Assembly: GCA_016840125.1 (NCBI GenBank)
Contig: JAEOSY010000369.1
Span: 1 to 8,535, forward strand
DNA length: 8,535 nt
Direction of reading: 5' to 3'
Source: Candidatus Helarchaeota archaeon
GTDB lineage: Archaea > Asgardarchaeota > Lokiarchaeia > Helarchaeales > HEL-GB-A
Positions within the stretch are counted from its first letter, which is position 1. The number at the start of each line of letters is the position of its first letter. The notes beneath the pieces were generated by a model that had not been told where the DNA came from, ran no database searches, and saw only the letters and a program-made list of their open reading frames with translations. Positions 6,712 to 8,535 of this stretch are shown here, in pieces. A program made the translations under genes and the position numbers.

Positions 6712-7287
6712 TTAGTTCAGCAGTTCTCTCAGTGCCTTAACTCGGGGATTATCTAAATGGAAGATCACACGACCATCCTCTACAAGATCACTCTGCGAGA
6801 AGAGGCGCTCATCGATTTCTATACTGAAATACGGGGGGTACTCTGGAAATTTCGTGTTCTTGAATATATAAACAAGTCGAAAGTCTGGTAGATATTGAAG
6901 ATACAGCTTATATGTTTCCATATGCCGCAAGTAATCGTCTAAAAAAACTTTCACGCTCGGATCGCACCGTTTATAAAGGAAAACATGCCCTGAGTTCTTG
7001 TACTCAAAGATGATGTTGGGATGTCCTATAATTATGCCATCTTGGCGTTTTCCCTTGCTTTGAATCATTCTCGCTGGCTTCGTCTGGACGGACTGTTTAA
7101 AGGTCAGGCAAAGACGACCTATGTCATTACCCACATATTGAGCTAATTCCATTAATTCTTTATCGTGTTTTTCACTATCATAGTTTATTTTCATTACAAT
7201 CACAAAACTTTCAATTATTGTAGCTATTTGGGATTTTCTTCTATTTAAATTATGTGTGGGGTAAAAAAATTCATTCTTTTTGGACAT
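6712..7287 (-). CDS. PD-(D/E)XK nuclease-like small protein
   Basis: This 191-residue protein contains GKRQDGIIIGHP then NIIFEYKNSG, that is D83 followed 12 residues later by E95-x-K97 at the end of a hydrophobic strand. This is the core signature of PD-(D/E)XK phosphodiesterases, which include restriction enzymes, Holliday-junction resolvases and other DNA nucleases. A preceding helix (residues 38-60) carries E44 and E47, candidates for the extra acidic residue. A later strand (YLPDFRLVYIFKNTKF, 132-147) fits the fold. The family within the clan is not recognised, and its small size suggests a single-domain nuclease or a partner subunit. The ATG at 7287 is used, and M32 (7194) is an alternative; neither has a clear ribosome site. 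The gene is divergent from the winged-helix regulator, with 103 bases between them containing a palindromic operator candidate. Function is inferred from the motif only. Confidence 0.65.
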   Translation of the reverse strand: MSKKNEFFYPTHNLNRRKSQIATIIESFVIVMKINYDSEKHDKELMELAQYVGNDIGRLCLTFKQSVQTKPARMIQSKGKRQDGIIIGHPNIIFEYKNSGHVFLYKRCDPSVKVFLDDYLRHMETYKLYLQYLPDFRLVYIFKNTKFPEYPPYFSIEIDERLFSQSDLVEDGRVIFHLDNPRVKALRELLN

Positions 7288-7355
7288 AGTCTGAGGGGAT
7301 AACTTACCGAAAATTCACCTATGTACAAAAAAGTGAAAAAAAGTGTATACAGTAA

Positions 7356-7371
7356 CATGTATATATACATG
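7356..7371. promoter_or_regulatory. 16-bp perfect palindrome, TATA box and operator candidate
   Basis: CATGTATATATACATG is a perfect 16-bp palindrome in the divergent promoter region. Its centre is about 27 bases before the ATG at 7391, the correct distance for an archaeal TATA box of a leaderless transcript. Binding by the adjacent winged-helix protein would block the promoter. A second TATA-like GTATAC lies at 7345-7350 and could serve the divergent gene. Confidence 0.55.
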
Positions 7372-7378
7372 GAGGTGG
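7371..7378 (+). promoter_or_regulatory. Shine-Dalgarno-like GGAGGTGG
   Basis: GGAGGTGG lies 12 bases before the ATG at 7391, longer than the usual spacing. If transcription starts at the position predicted by the palindromic TATA box, this site would not be in the message. It therefore supports an alternative upstream start of transcription. Confidence 0.35.
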
Positions 7379-7390
7379 ATATTATAGAGT

Positions 7391-8149
7391 ATGCAATTTG
7401 CCAATTTAAATCTGAATTTATTGAATGAAACCAGAAATGCGGTTATTTTCTGCTATTTAATTGAAGCAGGATCTGATTATCCCTATAATCTAGGACGAAA
7501 CTTTCAAGAAGCGATCGCTGCAGGGATCTGGGATAATGATGAACTTAATATTAATTCGTACCTTACAAAATCAAGAATTTCGACAATATTAAAAAATTTA
7601 GAGACGGAAAAATTAGTAATTCTTAATAAACAAGACAATCGGAGTTACTATAGGATTAATCCAGAAGTTTTTCTTAACGAGAAAATTATTAAAGGCAGAA
7701 TTCTATCTGTGGAAGAGCTAGCCAAGCTTCTAGAGAAGACTCTTTTAGAAATCTATTCCAAATTCAATCCTGATAAGTTAATAATTATTAAGCAATTGAA
7801 TTCTTGGAAAAAATTCAATTTTTACACAGTTTTGCAAATAATGAAAAGGAATTTATCAAATTATTTAAGTTATTTAGTTCTTAAAGTTCGAAAAGAAAGG
7901 GAGGATTTTGACTTCATAAAGGGAATCAATTTTGAGGATATTGATTTAGATAAGGTGAGAACTGAATTGGATATGATCTACAAAACAGAGAACATAATCC
8001 ATAAAAAATTCATGAGATCTTTCAAATATTTTGCTAAAATAAAATTGTTAATCACATATTTTGAGCGTTACATGGCCTTAATTAACTTAAGTTATTACCG
8101 AAAGGATATTGATTTGGATTTAGTTTTATTTTCGAAAAAAGTGAAATAG
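7391..8149 (+). CDS. winged-helix transcription regulator with helical C-terminal domain
   Basis: The 252-residue protein starts with a winged helix-turn-helix (about residues 12-95). A first helix is RNAVIFCYLIEAG, a recognition helix region is SYLTKSRISTILKNLETEKLVIL (56-78), and the wing is NKQDNRSYYRINPEVF (79-94). This is the pattern of MarR, PadR or ArsR type repressors. The remaining 150 residues are helical and charged, with no recognised ligand domain, and may provide dimerisation or partner binding. The ATG is the first possible start, since an in-frame TAG lies at 7385-7387. The perfect palindrome centred 27 bases upstream is a natural autoregulatory operator. The gene is divergent from the nuclease-like gene, which it may control. 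A T-rich stretch follows its stop. Confidence 0.78.
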   Translation: MQFANLNLNLLNETRNAVIFCYLIEAGSDYPYNLGRNFQEAIAAGIWDNDELNINSYLTKSRISTILKNLETEKLVILNKQDNRSYYRINPEVFLNEKIIKGRILSVEELAKLLEKTLLEIYSKFNPDKLIIIKQLNSWKKFNFYTVLQIMKRNLSNYLSYLVLKVRKEREDFDFIKGINFEDIDLDKVRTELDMIYKTENIIHKKFMRSFKYFAKIKLLITYFERYMALINLSYYRKDIDLDLVLFSKKVK

Positions 8150-8184
8150 ATAAAATTGTTTCTCCTGCATTAATCTAATTGATA

Positions 8185-8190
8185 TTTTTT
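8185..8190 (+). terminator. T-tract after the regulator gene
   Basis: A run of six T residues 36 bases after the stop codon, without a clear stem before it, is a plausible archaeal terminator. Confidence 0.3.
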
Positions 8191-8241
8191 CCCCATTTAA
8201 TTCCTCGTTCTTTTTGTTCAAGGAAATATATATATAAAATT

Positions 8242-8412
8242 CTACATATCTTGCGCAGACTTATTCCAAGTGTAGATTTGGCTTTTTAGTAAATCGCGGC
8301 AGTGCCCACTGAAGGGCGGCGTTCCGAGTACGGGTGATCCACTCTCCGGGGTGTGCAGTGTTTGGATCTCCTGCATCATCCTCTGGAATTGGAAGATATC
8401 AAGAGCGAACAT
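8242..8412 (-). CDS. GC-rich 56-residue ORF carrying the dispersed repeat peptide
   Basis: An ATG at 8412 opens 56 codons ending in TAG at 8242-8244. The product begins MFALDIFQFQRMMQEIQTLH and continues with TPESGSPVLGTPPFSGHC then RDLLKSQ before an unrelated tail. Residues 19-45 align with the short ORF upstream of TPR-CHAT, and residues 33-45 with the N-terminus of the winged-helix protein. The segment 8295-8360 is clearly richer in GC than its surroundings, which suggests recent arrival. The C-terminal 11 residues lie beyond the repeat boundary and look arbitrary, so this may be the severed 5' end of a larger gene. The opposite strand is also open over the repeat, from about 8275 to 8471 without an ATG start, so the coding strand is not certain. 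No family is recognised. Confidence 0.4.
   Translation of the reverse strand: MFALDIFQFQRMMQEIQTLHTPESGSPVLGTPPFSGHCRDLLKSQIYTWNKSAQDM
8280..8358 (-). repeat. dispersed repeat, copy 3 (right edge)
   Basis: This copy begins with the same GGCTTTTTAGTAAATC as copy 2 and matches it at 60 of 79 positions without gaps. It has the same orientation as the other two copies. Of the 19 differences from copy 2, nine fall at third codon positions of the minus-strand frame, seven at first and three at second. This mildly favours past protein coding on the minus strand. Together with copy 2 it brackets the nuclease-like and regulator genes. Confidence 0.75.
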
Positions 8413-8535
8413 GGTCAGTTCACAACATCAATCTTTCGGCGTTCTCGTTATAGAATATGAAGATTGATTCTCTTTCTCCACAAAAATCATGCTCTAATGC
8501 ATCGATTTGAAATCTTCAATTCGCCCGTTGATACA
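8413..8535. other. right edge, no gene recognised
   Basis: No frame in either direction here is long or convincing. TGAAGATT (8458-8465) and AATCTTCA (8511-8518) form an 8-bp inverted repeat 45 bases apart, too spaced to interpret. A TATA-like TTCTATAAC near 8450 on the minus strand could serve the 56-codon ORF. Confidence 0.3.

Noticed and set aside
8275..8471. Plus-strand open frame through repeat copy 3, also open in copy 2
   Set aside because: It lacks an ATG start in both copies, and copy 1 has a stop in this frame while its minus strand encodes a real gene.
1..8535. CRISPR array
   Set aside because: The repeats found are three diverged, kilobases-apart copies with no regular spacers, and no Cas protein is encoded.

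Overview
The window is AT-rich, with compact genes, several TTG or GTG starts, TATA-like boxes close to start codons and few strong Shine-Dalgarno sequences. This suggests an archaeon, possibly of the Asgard type, but no gene here is a lineage marker, so the assignment is tentative. The content looks like an accessory or defence-type island rather than core metabolism.

Left part (1-1984): the tail of a beta-rich protein enters from the left edge on + and stops 5 bases before a convergent small winged-helix protein (143-490, -). A GNAT acetyltransferase follows on + (625-1170). It converges with a 256-residue HEPN protein carrying the R-x4-H ribonuclease motif (1214-1984, -).

Centre (2092-6390): all on the minus strand, a 60-residue hydrophobic protein lies downstream of a 1269-residue TPR-CHAT protein (caspase-like protease). 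The CHAT His and Cys are both visible (H1146, C1183). In transcription order the block reads short leader-like ORF, TPR-CHAT, small membrane protein, HEPN. Sensor-protease, membrane protein and RNase in one direction is an arrangement expected of an abortive-infection type system. However, a terminator-like hairpin and separate TATA-like sequences mean the genes need not form a single transcript.

Right part (6391-8535): a hairpin-rich intergenic stretch, with a possible IS200/IS605-type right-end remnant, precedes a small PD-(D/E)XK nuclease-like protein (6712-7287, -). This is divergent from a winged-helix regulator (7391-8149, +). The shared promoter region holds a perfect 16-bp palindrome that doubles as a TATA-like element. 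The end of the window has no further long gene, but holds a GC-rich 56-codon ORF.

The most unexpected structure is a dispersed repeat present three times in one orientation: inside the 5' end of the winged-helix gene (433-468), just upstream of TPR-CHAT (about 6285-6375) and near the right edge (8280-8358). On the minus strand the copies encode related peptides (TFNRHYLDLLKNQ, PFSRHCLDLLKSQ, PFSGHCRDLLKSQ), and each diverges abruptly after LLK(S/N)Q. The repeats bracket the TPR-CHAT/membrane/HEPN/GNAT block and, separately, the nuclease/regulator pair. They could therefore be scars or substrates of module exchange.
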